Origin: Paracoccus alkanivorans
GTDB taxonomy: Bacteria; Pseudomonadota; Alphaproteobacteria; Rhodobacterales; Rhodobacteraceae
Assembly (NCBI RefSeq): GCF_003697785.1
Contig: NZ_QOKZ01000005.1
Coordinates: forward strand, 248,001 to 312,000
DNA length: 64,000 nucleotides
Reading direction: 5' to 3'
Part shown: piece after piece, positions 17,834 to 27,237 of the stretch
Layout: every line of letters starts with the position of its first letter
How positions within the stretch are numbered: the first letter of the stretch is position 1
Made by a program: the position numbers and the translations under genes
The notes under the pieces: model-generated
The model's input: the letters and a program-made list of their open reading frames with translations, nothing else
Told to the model about the DNA's origin: nothing
Database searches by the model: none

Positions 17834-18682
17834 TTATTTCAGCGTTTGAAAAAAACGGATATCTCCGGGTGTCAGTTCGTTGAGAAGATAGTATCCCGCA
17901 TCTTCGGCGGCCTCTTCAAACTCTATCAACAAGTCTCGGACACGGGGCTTCGTGAGAATGGCGCTCATTCTTTCATATCTCAGCAAGATGGCATCTTTCT
18001 CCTGATGAGGAAGCAATCCCCACCCTCGCGGCGCCATTGAAAACCGGTTCTGCAGCGAACGTATGACCATTTGCAGCGCCACCCTAGGCGCCATATCTTT
18101 TACCTTTTGCCCTAATTGCGCGTTATACACGCTTATTGTGGAGGATTTCCACAAATCAGAGAACTGACTGCTTGTATCGAATATGATCACGGAGGGATCA
18201 AACTGCTTCCCAACTTCCTTAGCGGAAGATAGGCTTGGATCTCTTTTTTGCTTGACGATATTTTCCCAAGCTACGCTCAAAATATCGTCAGAAACGAAAT
18301 CCTTATGATAGCTTGATGGTGCAGAAAACCCATTCGTGAGATTACTGAGATCGGAAATATCGAAACTGCTAAGAAGAATGCACTTGGGATCCAGCAACAT
18401 CACGAATTTCGAATTGAATTCAGATGAGGCTATATCGACATGCTTGAAGATAGTTTCGGGATGCCTGTAATACAATCTCGGTAAAAACTCCCTAACCTCC
18501 ACGCCCAACCACTCGAAAAGAGAGAGTGTCTCGGTGGATAACGGGGAGCCATTAGGCAACTTAAATGCGACAATCTTTACAGTGTCGGGTAAAAATCTTC
18601 GAACCGACATCGCAAGAATTCGCGCATGCAAACTCTGCGGCCCTCGCTCGATCGGAAAGCAAATTGTCAGCTGGCCCGGCAA
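17834..18682 (-). CDS. Glycosyltransferase-like hypothetical protein in AT-richer DNA
   Basis: 282 residues with no firm family match by eye. The opening TICFPIERGPQSLHARILAMSV, the hydrophobic strand NSKFVMLLDPKCILLS and the DLLIEF/FEEAAED end suggest a nucleotide-diphospho-sugar glycosyltransferase fold, with DPK in place of a clear DxD. Base composition is clearly lower in GC than the flanking catabolic genes, and codons are less biased to C/G. It ends just downstream of a sulfotransferase gene on the same strand. The pair looks like a transferred surface-polysaccharide module. Confidence 0.5.
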   Translation of the reverse strand: MPGQLTICFPIERGPQSLHARILAMSVRRFLPDTVKIVAFKLPNGSPLSTETLSLFEWLGVEVREFLPRLYYRHPETIFKHVDIASSEFNSKFVMLLDPKCILLSSFDISDLSNLTNGFSAPSSYHKDFVSDDILSVAWENIVKQKRDPSLSSAKEVGKQFDPSVIIFDTSSQFSDLWKSSTISVYNAQLGQKVKDMAPRVALQMVIRSLQNRFSMAPRGWGLLPHQEKDAILLRYERMSAILTKPRVRDLLIEFEEAAEDAGYYLLNELTPGDIRFFQTLK

Positions 18683-18712
18683 ATCTTTCCCTCGGTATAT
18701 TTAATTACACAT

Positions 18713-19501
18713 TCAATCAGCGGGTTGCCAGATGCCAAACTTATCACGAATGATCTCTACATCCCGAAGAAACCTATCCTTCAAACGGTCAATATCCGAT
18801 TCGGAGAATGGTTGGAATTTCTCTTCCGATTTAACGGTCATCGAATTCCGAATTATATTGAACACCTCGGCCTGAAATTTTCTGCCCACATACGGAACTA
18901 CTTTCGTATATAGGTCAACTTCCTGCCGAGTAGGTGACAGGCGCTCGCTTCCGCTATCGTGTTCCCCAAACTTTTTGATCCCGCCCCCGGAGATCATGTT
19001 GATAATCTCTTCCGGATGACCGCGAAAGTCGGAATACATCCACAAGGTGAAGTTACCGGGCTCAACATACGAGTCTATTTCTTCCAGAACCTGTACATAA
19101 CCACGCTCAGCCGGGCCCTCGCGGAACTTGAAAAATGGAGAGAACCGAAGGGATTCCAACCAGGACGAAACATAGATTTCATGATATGGACGAAGCGCAA
19201 AGAACAGGTTCGGCTTGTGCCCCTTACTCCACTTCAGAGAGGATGCTGCTTGCGGATACATGTTCAGTGGCCCTTGCGGACCCCCGATGAGGTTTTCATC
19301 GGAATACACGTAATTAAGCGAGCTGTCTGACATGCAGGCAGGCAGCTCCCCTTCAGCGCAATCTCTCACTTGGGAAAGCACTTCGCGCCGCGACTCGAAG
19401 ATGTCAAAGTAACGATAGCCAGGCAGCCATTCAGAGTTCTTCATAACACTCTGCAAGTAGGTCGTAGCCGTCTTGTGGGGGCCGAGGTGAATGTTCAACA
19501 T
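18713..19501 (-). CDS. Sulfotransferase-family protein
   Basis: About 262 residues. The N-terminal IHLGPHKTATTYLQ is the 5'-phosphosulfate-binding loop (P-loop-like) of PAPS-dependent sulfotransferases. Further support comes from YVYSDENLIGGPQG, FALRPYHEIYVSSWLES (the 3'-phosphate-binding region) and the C-terminal LKDRFLRDVEIIRDKFG. The start MLNIHLG at 19501 is preferred; an extension of eight residues is possible. It lies 30 bp upstream of the glycosyltransferase-like gene and shares its AT-richer composition. It likely sulfates a cell-surface or exported glycan; the acceptor is unknown. Confidence 0.72.
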   Translation of the reverse strand: MLNIHLGPHKTATTYLQSVMKNSEWLPGYRYFDIFESRREVLSQVRDCAEGELPACMSDSSLNYVYSDENLIGGPQGPLNMYPQAASSLKWSKGHKPNLFFALRPYHEIYVSSWLESLRFSPFFKFREGPAERGYVQVLEEIDSYVEPGNFTLWMYSDFRGHPEEIINMISGGGIKKFGEHDSGSERLSPTRQEVDLYTKVVPYVGRKFQAEVFNIIRNSMTVKSEEKFQPFSESDIDRLKDRFLRDVEIIRDKFGIWQPAD

Positions 19502-19943
19502 TGGTTGGCCTTCAAAGAAAAACAAATTGCGCCAGCCGCGGCTCGCAGTTGCGGGCTCTCATAAACGCCGCGGTAGTCCGCCGCAATGGGTATTTTCCCC
19601 CACTTTTGCTCCTCCATGTCTAGACGGGCCTCGTCACGCAAATCCAATTTGAAAATTTATGTCATGAATACAATTGGTTACAATGGACCACTTTTTGTAC
19701 CGGCCTGAACAGGCGGATCCGTTCAGGCCTGGGTCAGGCGGTGATCCGCCACCAAGGCATGGCAGCAGCAGGCACAGCCATCCATCTGTTCGAAGAGAAG
19801 CCACCGGAACCGGCCTCCCTCCGGGCGGGAGTGTCTCCGGAAGCGCCCAGGCACCACCGGTTTCGGCAACCCGGATACGGTATCGAGGTTGAGCAAACGC
19901 TCCCGCCATGCTTCAATTCACCGGCCAACCGCGGGACAGCATT
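19502..19943. other. Intergenic stretch, no convincing gene
   Basis: Nothing with family features is seen on either strand. Around 19680-19760 the sequence is locally repetitive: two GCCTG-rich blocks near CAGGCGGATC and CAGGCGGTGATCC. That block may be a short mobile-element scar, but no transposase reading frame is visible. Promoter elements for the following gene must lie here but none is clear. Confidence 0.35.
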
Positions 19944-21983
19944 ATGAACAGGTATTTGCCGCATTCTGGATCAAACGGAGAGATGGCGACGGTCAGGGGC
20001 GGCCTTGCGCTTGTCATCCTGCTGACCGGTTCGATATCCTCTTTTGCCCAGCAGGGCGCCAGCACGAGCCGGATCGATGCCGTTACCCTGTCATCCGGCG
20101 GGCTGGCCGAGATTCATCGCAGTGCTGCGATAGACGGCTCCACCAGCCTGAGCATCGATATTCCCCTTGGGCATGCTGATGACTTCCTGAAAACCCTCGT
20201 CATCCATGATCCTTCCGGGCGGGTCGGTGCTGTGACGCTGGACGGTCTTTCGCCTGTCGAGGAAACCTTCCGCCGCCTGCCATTCAGCCCAGAGCAAATG
20301 GGTTCCCTGCCAAGCCTCGCAGCTTCTCTGCAGGGGATCCGCGTTCGCGCATCCTCGGGCGGCCGGACGATAGAAGGTGCGGTATTGGGAGTCGGTAGCC
20401 ACGATATCTTGCAGGGCGACATGCCGCGCCAGGAACATGTCCTGTCCGTCCTCGCGGACAGTGGCGAGATCGAGGTCTTGCCCCTTGGAACGGACGCCAA
20501 CCTCTCCATCCTCGATAGGAATATGCGCGACAAGCTGCGCGAAGCGGCCGAGGTCAGTGGCCGGGGTCGCACGGACGATATCCGGACCGTCGCGATCGAG
20601 CTTGCGGGCGAGGGCAGCCGGGAGATCGGGCTGACCTATCTCGCCCCCGCCCCCATATGGAAAACGGCCTACCGCCTGGTGACCGGTTCGGAGGGAGCCG
20701 CGCGGCTTCAGGCATGGGCGGTGGTCGAGAATGCGACGGGCGAGGATTGGGATGATGTTTCACTGACGCTGTCCTCGGGCGCCCCCGTGACGCTGGCACA
20801 GCATCTGCATCAGAGATACTGGCATGACCGCCCCGAAATACCGGTGACAGCCGGCACGACGACACCGCCGCGCCCGGACAGCTTCGGGGCCAAGACCACT
20901 GCCGGTGGCAGCGGTGGCGGCGGACAATCGCTGATCAGGCGCTCGGTGGCACCGGCCCCCATGGCCGAACCGGCGATGGAGGCGGCGGACATGGCCTATT
21001 TCGAACCCGCCGCACCGGATAATACGGCAGTTGCGCAGGAGGGGCTGACGACGGCAACATATCGCCTTCCATCGGCAATCGACCTGCCGGCAGGTCGGAC
21101 GGTGTCCATGGCATTCATCGACAAGGAAATCCCGGCCGAGCGGATCTCGCTTTTTCAGCCCGAGCGCGGCGAAACCCATCCCATCGCGGCATTGTTCCTT
21201 GAAAACGATACGGGAACCAGCCTGCCGCCGGGACTTCTGACTGTCTATGACGAGGCGGATGGCTATGTAGGGGATGCCCAGCTTACCGGGCTGCCGGCGG
21301 GCGAGAGCCGAATGGCGAGTTTCGCCGCCGACCGGAAAGTCCAGGTCACGGCCGAAACCCAATCGCAGGACTCGGTCGAGCAGGTCACCATTGTAGATGG
21401 CAATCTTCGCGCGACACGGTTTTCGCGCCGGGTCACCACCTATTCGATCGACGGCGCACCGGATGCGGCGCGCACCGTCATCATTGAACATCCCCGCGAT
21501 GAAGGCTGGCAATTTTCATCCGAAGCATTGGACAGCGACACGCCGACCCATCACCGGTTGCGGGCAGAAATTCCCGCTGGCGGATCAGCCAGGGTGACTG
21601 CTGTTTCCGAAAGACGCGAGAGCGAGGTCTATGCCCTGCTCGACACGAATGCGGATATGGTGATCCACTGGTCTGGCATGGCCACCAATCCCGAGACTGC
21701 CGCGAAGCTCGACAATCTGGCAAAACTCAAGCGGCAGGAAGCGGAAAGCCGCAACGCAGTCGAGGAAATCCGGCGCAACATAGAGCACGCATCCGAAAAC
21801 CAGGCCCGGATCCGGGAGAACCTCGGTTCGGTTCCGCCCGACAGTTCCCTTGGGCAGCGCTACCTCAGGATGCTCGAAGAGGAAGAGAACGCGATTGGCG
21901 AGCTCAGCGAACGGCTGAGCACCGCAGAAACAACGCTCAGGGAACGCCATCGTAAGGTCACGGACTTCATCCGCAGCCTGTGA
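19944..21983 (+). CDS. Exported DUF4139 domain-containing protein
   Basis: About 679 residues. A hydrophobic signal segment (GGLALVILLTGSISSFAQQ) follows a short lead. The body matches DUF4139 proteins: EIGLTYLAPAPIWKTAYRLV, AWAVVENATGEDWDDVSLTL and, near the end, a coiled coil of about 70 residues (LAKLKRQEAESRNAVEEIRR onward). A low-complexity Gly/Ala/Pro linker (GGSGGGGQ) sits mid-protein. Start choice is uncertain: ATG at 19908, 19944 or 19983 all precede the signal. The GGAG before 19983 is only 2 bp away, too close to be a normal ribosome site. The family's role is unknown; it stands alone here. Confidence 0.75.
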   Translation: MNRYLPHSGSNGEMATVRGGLALVILLTGSISSFAQQGASTSRIDAVTLSSGGLAEIHRSAAIDGSTSLSIDIPLGHADDFLKTLVIHDPSGRVGAVTLDGLSPVEETFRRLPFSPEQMGSLPSLAASLQGIRVRASSGGRTIEGAVLGVGSHDILQGDMPRQEHVLSVLADSGEIEVLPLGTDANLSILDRNMRDKLREAAEVSGRGRTDDIRTVAIELAGEGSREIGLTYLAPAPIWKTAYRLVTGSEGAARLQAWAVVENATGEDWDDVSLTLSSGAPVTLAQHLHQRYWHDRPEIPVTAGTTTPPRPDSFGAKTTAGGSGGGGQSLIRRSVAPAPMAEPAMEAADMAYFEPAAPDNTAVAQEGLTTATYRLPSAIDLPAGRTVSMAFIDKEIPAERISLFQPERGETHPIAALFLENDTGTSLPPGLLTVYDEADGYVGDAQLTGLPAGESRMASFAADRKVQVTAETQSQDSVEQVTIVDGNLRATRFSRRVTTYSIDGAPDAARTVIIEHPRDEGWQFSSEALDSDTPTHHRLRAEIPAGGSARVTAVSERRESEVYALLDTNADMVIHWSGMATNPETAAKLDNLAKLKRQEAESRNAVEEIRRNIEHASENQARIRENLGSVPPDSSLGQRYLRMLEEEENAIGELSERLSTAETTLRERHRKVTDFIRSL

Positions 21984-22097
21984 TTGAAGAAAAACAGAGC
22001 TACGCGCCAGACGGTATCACCCACGGTGACGGCTGATTCCAGGAACCGCCGTCACGCTGCTCGCCGTTTTCAGATCGGGTGTCGCACAATTTCCGGC

Positions 22098-22735
22098 TAG
22101 AGCGTTTTGCGCGAACTTGGAATCATGACGCTTTTCGTGGGCGGCGTTTTGCGATTCACCGTATTCGGAGGTGGATCACATGGGCAAAGCGTATTCTTCC
22201 GATCCCAGAGAACGGGTGCTGAAGCATATCGAGGCCGACCACACGACGGGATGCGGCGGTGCGGTTCGAGATCAGTCCGAGTTTCGCGATCAAGCTGGAT
22301 CAGAGGGTCCGGGAAACGGGGCCGTCTGAGCCTTCGCAGCAGGGCAGCCACCGGGCTCCGGGCCGCTAGCGATATTCCGGGATTACCTCATCAGGCTGGT
22401 GGAAGCTCGCCCCGACATCACCCTGCGTGAACTGGCCGAAACGCTGGAGGCGGACCGCCGGCACCGAACGCATCAGTCCTCGATCTCGCGCCTGCTGAAA
22501 GGCGCCGGAGTTCTCATATAAAAAATCGCTGATGGCCAGCAAATGTAGGCGCGCTGACGTGAAGCGCAAGCAGCGCGAGTGGATCGCCTTGCGCCAGCCC
22601 CGGATACGCGAAGAGCCGCACCGGCTGGTGTTCATTGATGGTGAGCCATTCCGGCGCCACCGGTCCGAGCCGGATGGCGAACGGCACCACCATGATTTAT
22701 CCGGCTGCGCAGGCTCACTCGAACGCATGGCGTTC
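22098..22735 (+). mobile_element. Degenerate IS630-family element with broken transposase
   Basis: TAGAGCGTTTTGCG at 22098 looks like an IS630-type terminal repeat behind a TA target. From ATG 22180 (MGKAYSSDPRERVLKHIE) the frame matches the start of IS630 transposases, then shifts. Homology resumes in another frame with DYLIRLVEARPDITLRELAE and SSISRLLKGAG, then again with RREWIALRQPRI-like and EEPHRLVFID. At least two frameshifts and one in-frame stop are present and the DDE region after VFID is lost. The element is dead. The right end cannot be found because it abuts an IS5 fragment. Confidence 0.75.
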
Positions 22736-22746
22736 GCCTGCTCACA

Positions 22747-23024
22747 TCGATCATGATCGTCTTCTGAGCCGCGGCCTCCGCAGCCAGCCCCTCGGAGTTC
22801 CTGGCGAACACGCCCATCTCGCTCCAGCGCTTCCAACGGTTGCGGAGCGCCTTCGGTGGAGCATATTCGGCCGGCGCATCGCATCACCGCAAGCCATTGC
22901 GGTTGATGAAGATTATCCGGCTCAGAACGCGCCGATCATCGACCCCCGGCTTGCCATGATCCTTCGGAAAGAAAGGCTGCAGCCGCTCCATCTGCGCATC
23001 GGTCAGCCAGAAAAGATTGCTCAT
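22747..23024 (-). pseudogene. IS5-family transposase fragment
   Basis: The reverse strand from ATG 23024 reads MSNLFWLTDAQMERLQPFFP, then HGKPGVDDRRVLSRIIFINR, the N-terminus of IS5/IS427-group transposases. A TGA interrupts the frame after NGLR, where Trp is expected. Homology continues (APPKALRNRWKRWSEMGVFA) to KTIMID at about 22748 and then stops. Both a nonsense codon and a 3' truncation make it inactive. It is joined tail to tail to the IS630 remnant. Confidence 0.78.
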
Positions 23025-23556
23025 CAATGCCTCCATCAGCTGGAGAGCGTGAAACATGCGAGCAGAACCCCCGCAGGCAAATTAATGGCTCCTGAGCCTA
23101 GTTGGAGGATGGCCCGCATACTCGTGGATGGGCATTTCCCGGAATGGCAGCCCGAGGGAGATCCGGTTGAACGGATGAAACGCTTACTTACGCAGTTCAT
23201 CGAGGATTTGCGGAGGCATCGCCGTTCGCCAGAGCAGCTCGGATAGTTTGATTGTTTGTATCTGCCGCTTCCTGCGCATTGCCGCCCGTAGTTGAGGCCG
23301 CAGCAACATTGGTCGGGTGTTTCAGTCACTGAACGGCTGCTTTCGCTTTGCTGAGGCATGATCAGAGCAATTGTGGCAAACGCCCGGAGTCCGCCCATAT
23401 TCATGGGAAGACCCACCCTGCGATCACAAATCCGGTAGCGAGCAACCATCATGTCACCGAAAGTTTAATGCAGCGACACGCTCATGTTACCTTGCAGGTA
23501 GATCAGCCCCCCGTCCGATCCAGTTTCATTCGGATCATACAGAAGATGGGGATGTC
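23025..23556. other. Intergenic stretch upstream of an ABC operon, no clear gene
   Basis: 532 bp between the IS5 fragment and the binding-protein gene. A frame ending at 23246 (EGDPVERMKRLLTQFIEDLR) could be the tail of a lost gene cut by the insertion sequences, but no family is recognised. The operon promoter must be here; no confident -35/-10 pair is seen. Confidence 0.35.
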
Positions 23557-25191
23557 ATGCTTATCAACCGCCGCCGCACCCTGGGCCTCATTGGAGCCGC
23601 CGCTGCCGGTTCTCTGATCCTGCCATACCGCCTGAGAGCCCAAGGAGCCCGCCGTTCGATCACGATTTCAGTGCAAAAGATCACTAACAACAACACTCTG
23701 GACATCTGGTACGAACAATCGAATGTCGGTGAGCGTGCCTTCTTTCCGAACTTGTGGGAAGGTCTGATCGATCGCGACTGGATGGGCAATCAGGGACCTG
23801 TCCCGGCGCTCGCGACCGAATGGAAACGCCTCGATGACCAGACGATCGAGTTGAAGCTGCGCCAGGGTGTCAAGTTCCACAATGGCGACGAGATGACTGC
23901 CGAGGATGTGGTTTTCTCCTTCTCGGACGAGCGCGTTTTTGCGGGGACCGAACCCGTCGGGGGCAAGACGCTCTATGCGGAAAACTTCAAGCCGCAATCC
24001 GCCAAGGAACTTCCGGCGAGCGTGCCCGGGGTGGGCCGTCGCCTGTGGCCGGCCCTGCGCGGGGTCGAGGCTGTCGACAAATACACCGTGCGTTTCCACA
24101 ACGCCACGCCGGACGTGACGCTTGAGGGCCGTCTTTATGCCTATGGCTCGCAAATCACCTCGAAGCGCGCCTGGGACGAGGCGGCGACCTATGCCGACTG
24201 GGCGCGCCAGCCAATCACCACCGGCCCTTACAAGGTCGAGGAATACCGCCCCGAAGTCTCGTTGGTCCTGGTTGCCCATGACGAATACTGGGGTGGCCGC
24301 CCGCCGCTCCAAAGCATCCGCTTTGTCGAGGTTCCCGAAGTCGCCAGCCGGGTGAACGGCCTGCTGTCGGGCGAATATGACTTTGCCTGCGATTTGCCGC
24401 CCGACCAGATTCCGACTGTCCAGGAGGCGCCGGGGCTCGAGGTCCAGTCCTCGACCATCTGGAACCACCGCATCTCGGTCTTCAACACCCAAAACGAGAT
24501 CGTGGCGAATCCGCTGGTGCGCCGCGCCATGACCCATGCGATCGACCGCCAGGCCATCGTTGATGCCTTGTGGGCAGGCCAGACCAAGATCCCAGCGGGT
24601 ATCCAGTTCGAAAGCTATGCGGCTTCGGACATGTTCATCGACGGTTGGACCGTTCCCGAATACAACCCGGAACTTGCGCGCGACCTGCTGAAACAGGCGA
24701 ACTATAAAGGCGACGCAATCCCCTACTTCCTGCTGAACAACTATTACACCAACCAGACCGCCACCGGGCAGGTTCTGACCGAGATGTGGCAGCAGGCGGG
24801 TCTGAACATCGAGATCCAGATGAAGGAAAACTGGGACCAGATCTTCGCCGGTCAAGGCGAGCGCGGGGTCCGCGACTGGTCGGCTTCGAACAATATCAAC
24901 GATCCGATTACCCCGATGGTTACCCAGTTCGGTCCGAACGGTCAGTCGCAGCAGTACAAGGAATGGACGAACGAAGAACTGAACAAATTGTCTGTCGTCC
25001 TTGAAACCTCAACCGACCATGCGACCCGCAAGAAGGCTTATGCCCGCATGCTGGAAATCGCCGAGCGCGAGGACCCGGTTTACACGCTCCTTCATCAGAA
25101 TGCGGTCTTCACCGGCATGAAATCGGAACTCAAGTGGAAAGCGGCGCCTGCCTTCGCGATGGATTTTCGCGCCGGGAATTGGCACATCTGA
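23557..25191 (+). CDS. ABC transporter substrate-binding protein, peptide/nickel/opine family (SBP_bac_5)
   Basis: 544 residues from ATG 23557 (MLINRRRTLGLIGAAAAGSL). The twin-arginine motif plus hydrophobic stretch suggests Tat export. Family motifs of DppA/OppA-type proteins are present: LWEGLIDRDWMGNQGPVPALA, LKLRQGVKFHNGDEMTAEDV, RAMTHAIDRQAIVDALWAGQ and PEYNPELARDLLKQANY. It heads an operon of two ATPases, two permeases and three metabolic enzymes. Those enzymes suggest the ligand is a glycerophosphodiester or related phosphorylated polyol rather than a peptide. This is inference from context. Confidence 0.87.
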   Translation: MLINRRRTLGLIGAAAAGSLILPYRLRAQGARRSITISVQKITNNNTLDIWYEQSNVGERAFFPNLWEGLIDRDWMGNQGPVPALATEWKRLDDQTIELKLRQGVKFHNGDEMTAEDVVFSFSDERVFAGTEPVGGKTLYAENFKPQSAKELPASVPGVGRRLWPALRGVEAVDKYTVRFHNATPDVTLEGRLYAYGSQITSKRAWDEAATYADWARQPITTGPYKVEEYRPEVSLVLVAHDEYWGGRPPLQSIRFVEVPEVASRVNGLLSGEYDFACDLPPDQIPTVQEAPGLEVQSSTIWNHRISVFNTQNEIVANPLVRRAMTHAIDRQAIVDALWAGQTKIPAGIQFESYAASDMFIDGWTVPEYNPELARDLLKQANYKGDAIPYFLLNNYYTNQTATGQVLTEMWQQAGLNIEIQMKENWDQIFAGQGERGVRDWSASNNINDPITPMVTQFGPNGQSQQYKEWTNEELNKLSVVLETSTDHATRKKAYARMLEIAEREDPVYTLLHQNAVFTGMKSELKWKAAPAFAMDFRAGNWHI

Positions 25192-25260
25192 CGATTTTCA
25201 TCGTGGGCAGGCCACGAGGCCTGCCCCGACCACGCATCAGGAAATGCAGGAGGACAACGC

Positions 25261-26250
25261 ATGGCGTTTGTCTCCATACGGGACCTGAAGGTCTCGTTTG
25301 ACGGTGTTCAGGTGCTACACGGCATCGGCCTCGATATCGGCCGCGGCGAGGCCGTGGGCCTTGTCGGCGAAAGCGGTTGCGGAAAATCGGTGACATGGCT
25401 TGCGGCTCTCAGCTTGCTGCCCGCGAAGGCGCGGATATCCGGTTCTGTCAGGATCGACGGGCAAGAATTGATCGGCGCCCCCGGCCCCGAGATCGAGAAA
25501 GTGCGAGGCGCTCGCATTGCGATGATCTTTCAGGACCCTTCATCCTCTCTGAACCCCGTCCAGCGGGTAGGCAAACAGATCATGGAAAGCTTGCGGCTGC
25601 ATCGCGGCCTCAAGGGGGCCATGGCACGTACCGAGGCCATCCGCCTGATGAATATGGTCGGCATTCCCTCGGCCGAGACCCGCGTCGATCTCTACCCCCA
25701 CGAATTTTCCGGCGGCCAGTGCCAGCGTATCATGATTGCCATGGCGCTTGCGGGTCAGCCCGATCTGCTGATCGCCGATGAGCCGACGACCGCGCTTGAC
25801 GCGACCATTCAGGCCCAAATTCTCGATCTCCTCTCCACCATCCGGCGCGAGACCGGCATGGCGATGGTTTTCATCAGCCACGACCTCGGCGCGGTCTCTG
25901 CCGTCTGCGACCGCGCGGCAGTGATGTATGCGGGCAAGATCGTGGAATCCAATGAGATCACCGCACTGTTTGCTGCACCGCGCCACCCTTACACGGTTGG
26001 TCTTCTCGACGCGATCCCCGAGCTCGATGTCACGCGTGCACGTTTGCAACCCATCAAAGGTACAGTTCCCGATCCAAAATACCTGCCTACAGGCTGTGCC
26101 TTTGCCCCACGCTGCACGCACGCCACGGATTTCTGCACCACCGACCAACCCGAGTTGAAACGGCAGCCAGATAGCGGACTTCTGGCCTGCTTCCATCCCG
26201 CAGGCAGATACAAGACGGAAACCCTGACGCGACGCGAGGAACTGGTCTGA
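25261..26250 (+). CDS. Peptide-type ABC transporter ATP-binding protein (DppD-like)
   Basis: A 329-residue ATPase. Walker A is GESGCGKS near residue 38, the Q-loop FQDPSSSLNPVQRVG, the signature FSGGQCQRIMIAMAL, and Walker B LLIADEPTTALD. The C-terminal oligopeptide domain carries the Cys pattern found in this subfamily (CAFAPRCTHATDFC). It follows the binding-protein gene by 69 bp and overlaps the next ATPase by 1 bp. It supplies one half of the ATPase dimer. Confidence 0.88.
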   Translation: MAFVSIRDLKVSFDGVQVLHGIGLDIGRGEAVGLVGESGCGKSVTWLAALSLLPAKARISGSVRIDGQELIGAPGPEIEKVRGARIAMIFQDPSSSLNPVQRVGKQIMESLRLHRGLKGAMARTEAIRLMNMVGIPSAETRVDLYPHEFSGGQCQRIMIAMALAGQPDLLIADEPTTALDATIQAQILDLLSTIRRETGMAMVFISHDLGAVSAVCDRAAVMYAGKIVESNEITALFAAPRHPYTVGLLDAIPELDVTRARLQPIKGTVPDPKYLPTGCAFAPRCTHATDFCTTDQPELKRQPDSGLLACFHPAGRYKTETLTRREELV

Positions 26251-27230
26251 TGACGCCCATTCTTGAAGCCCGCGGCCTTGTGCAACAATATGCGACGGGC
26301 AGGTCGCTCTTCGGAAAACCCCCTTCGATGCGCGCTGTGGATGGGGTCGATCTTGCCGTCCGCGAGGGCGAGATACTTGGCATAGTGGGTGAATCCGGTT
26401 CCGGGAAATCGACGCTTGGCCGAATGCTTCTGGGCCTCGAAACGCCTTTTGCCGGCGAGGTTCGTTGGCGGGGCCAGCCGATGCCCGCCCCTCGAACGGA
26501 TATGTGGCGCAGGCTGCGTGCCCAAATGCAACTGATCTTCCAGGATCCCCTCGCCGCCCTCGACCGCCGCATGACCATCGCGGCTCAGATCGCCGAGCCG
26601 CTGGAGATCCACGGCCTGATGAAGGGTGCCGAGGCCGCCGAGCGCGTGGCCGAGTTGATGGCAAGAGTCGGCCTGCGTCCTGATCAGGCCGACCGCTACC
26701 CGCACGAGCTTTCCGGCGGCCAGCGTCAACGCGTCGTGATCTCTCGCGCGCTTGCAATGCGTCCGAAATTCCTGGTCTGCGACGAGCCGGTTTCGGCACT
26801 CGATGTCTCGATCCAGGCGCAGGTCGTGAACCTGCTGCGCGATCTGCAGGAGCAAGAGGGCCTGACCATGGTTTTCATCAGCCACGACCTGAAGGTTGTA
26901 CATAATATCTGCAATCGCGTTGCGGTGATGTATCTGGGGCGCGTGGTCGAGGAAGGTCCATCGGGCGAAGTCTTCGGCGATCCGCGCCATCCCTATACCC
27001 GGGCACTGGTCTCTTCGATACCCAAGGCGGGGCGAGGGCTCACGGATCGCATCATCCTGCAGGGCGAACCTCCGAATCCGGCCATGCGTCCACCAGGCTG
27101 CGCCTTCCATCCGCGCTGCGCTATCGCCGATGCCGCATGCGCAGGCGAAATCCCCGAACTTTCGGGCCATCGTGGACGCTTGACCGCCTGCCTGAAACAG
27201 CGCGCCATAATCCCGGCCACTGCTGCCTGA
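26250..27230 (+). CDS. Peptide-type ABC transporter ATP-binding protein (DppF-like)
   Basis: A 326-residue ATPase with Walker A GESGSGKSTLGRMLLGLE, Q-loop FQDPLAALDRRMTI, signature LSGGQRQRVVISRAL, Walker B FLVCDEPVSALD and H-loop FISHDL. It ends with the Cys-containing oligopeptide/dipeptide C-terminal domain (GCAFHPRCAIADAAC). The stop-start overlap with the preceding gene (TGATG) indicates coupled synthesis. Together with the DppD-like protein it forms a heterodimeric motor for the two permeases that follow. Confidence 0.88.
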   Translation: MTPILEARGLVQQYATGRSLFGKPPSMRAVDGVDLAVREGEILGIVGESGSGKSTLGRMLLGLETPFAGEVRWRGQPMPAPRTDMWRRLRAQMQLIFQDPLAALDRRMTIAAQIAEPLEIHGLMKGAEAAERVAELMARVGLRPDQADRYPHELSGGQRQRVVISRALAMRPKFLVCDEPVSALDVSIQAQVVNLLRDLQEQEGLTMVFISHDLKVVHNICNRVAVMYLGRVVEEGPSGEVFGDPRHPYTRALVSSIPKAGRGLTDRIILQGEPPNPAMRPPGCAFHPRCAIADAACAGEIPELSGHRGRLTACLKQRAIIPATAA

Positions 27231-27237
27231 GGACCCC

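Noticed and set aside
19634..19909. 91-residue frame on the minus strand upstream of the DUF4139 gene
   Set aside because: Pro/Gly/Leu mixture without family features; start signal absent; composition fits non-coding DNA.
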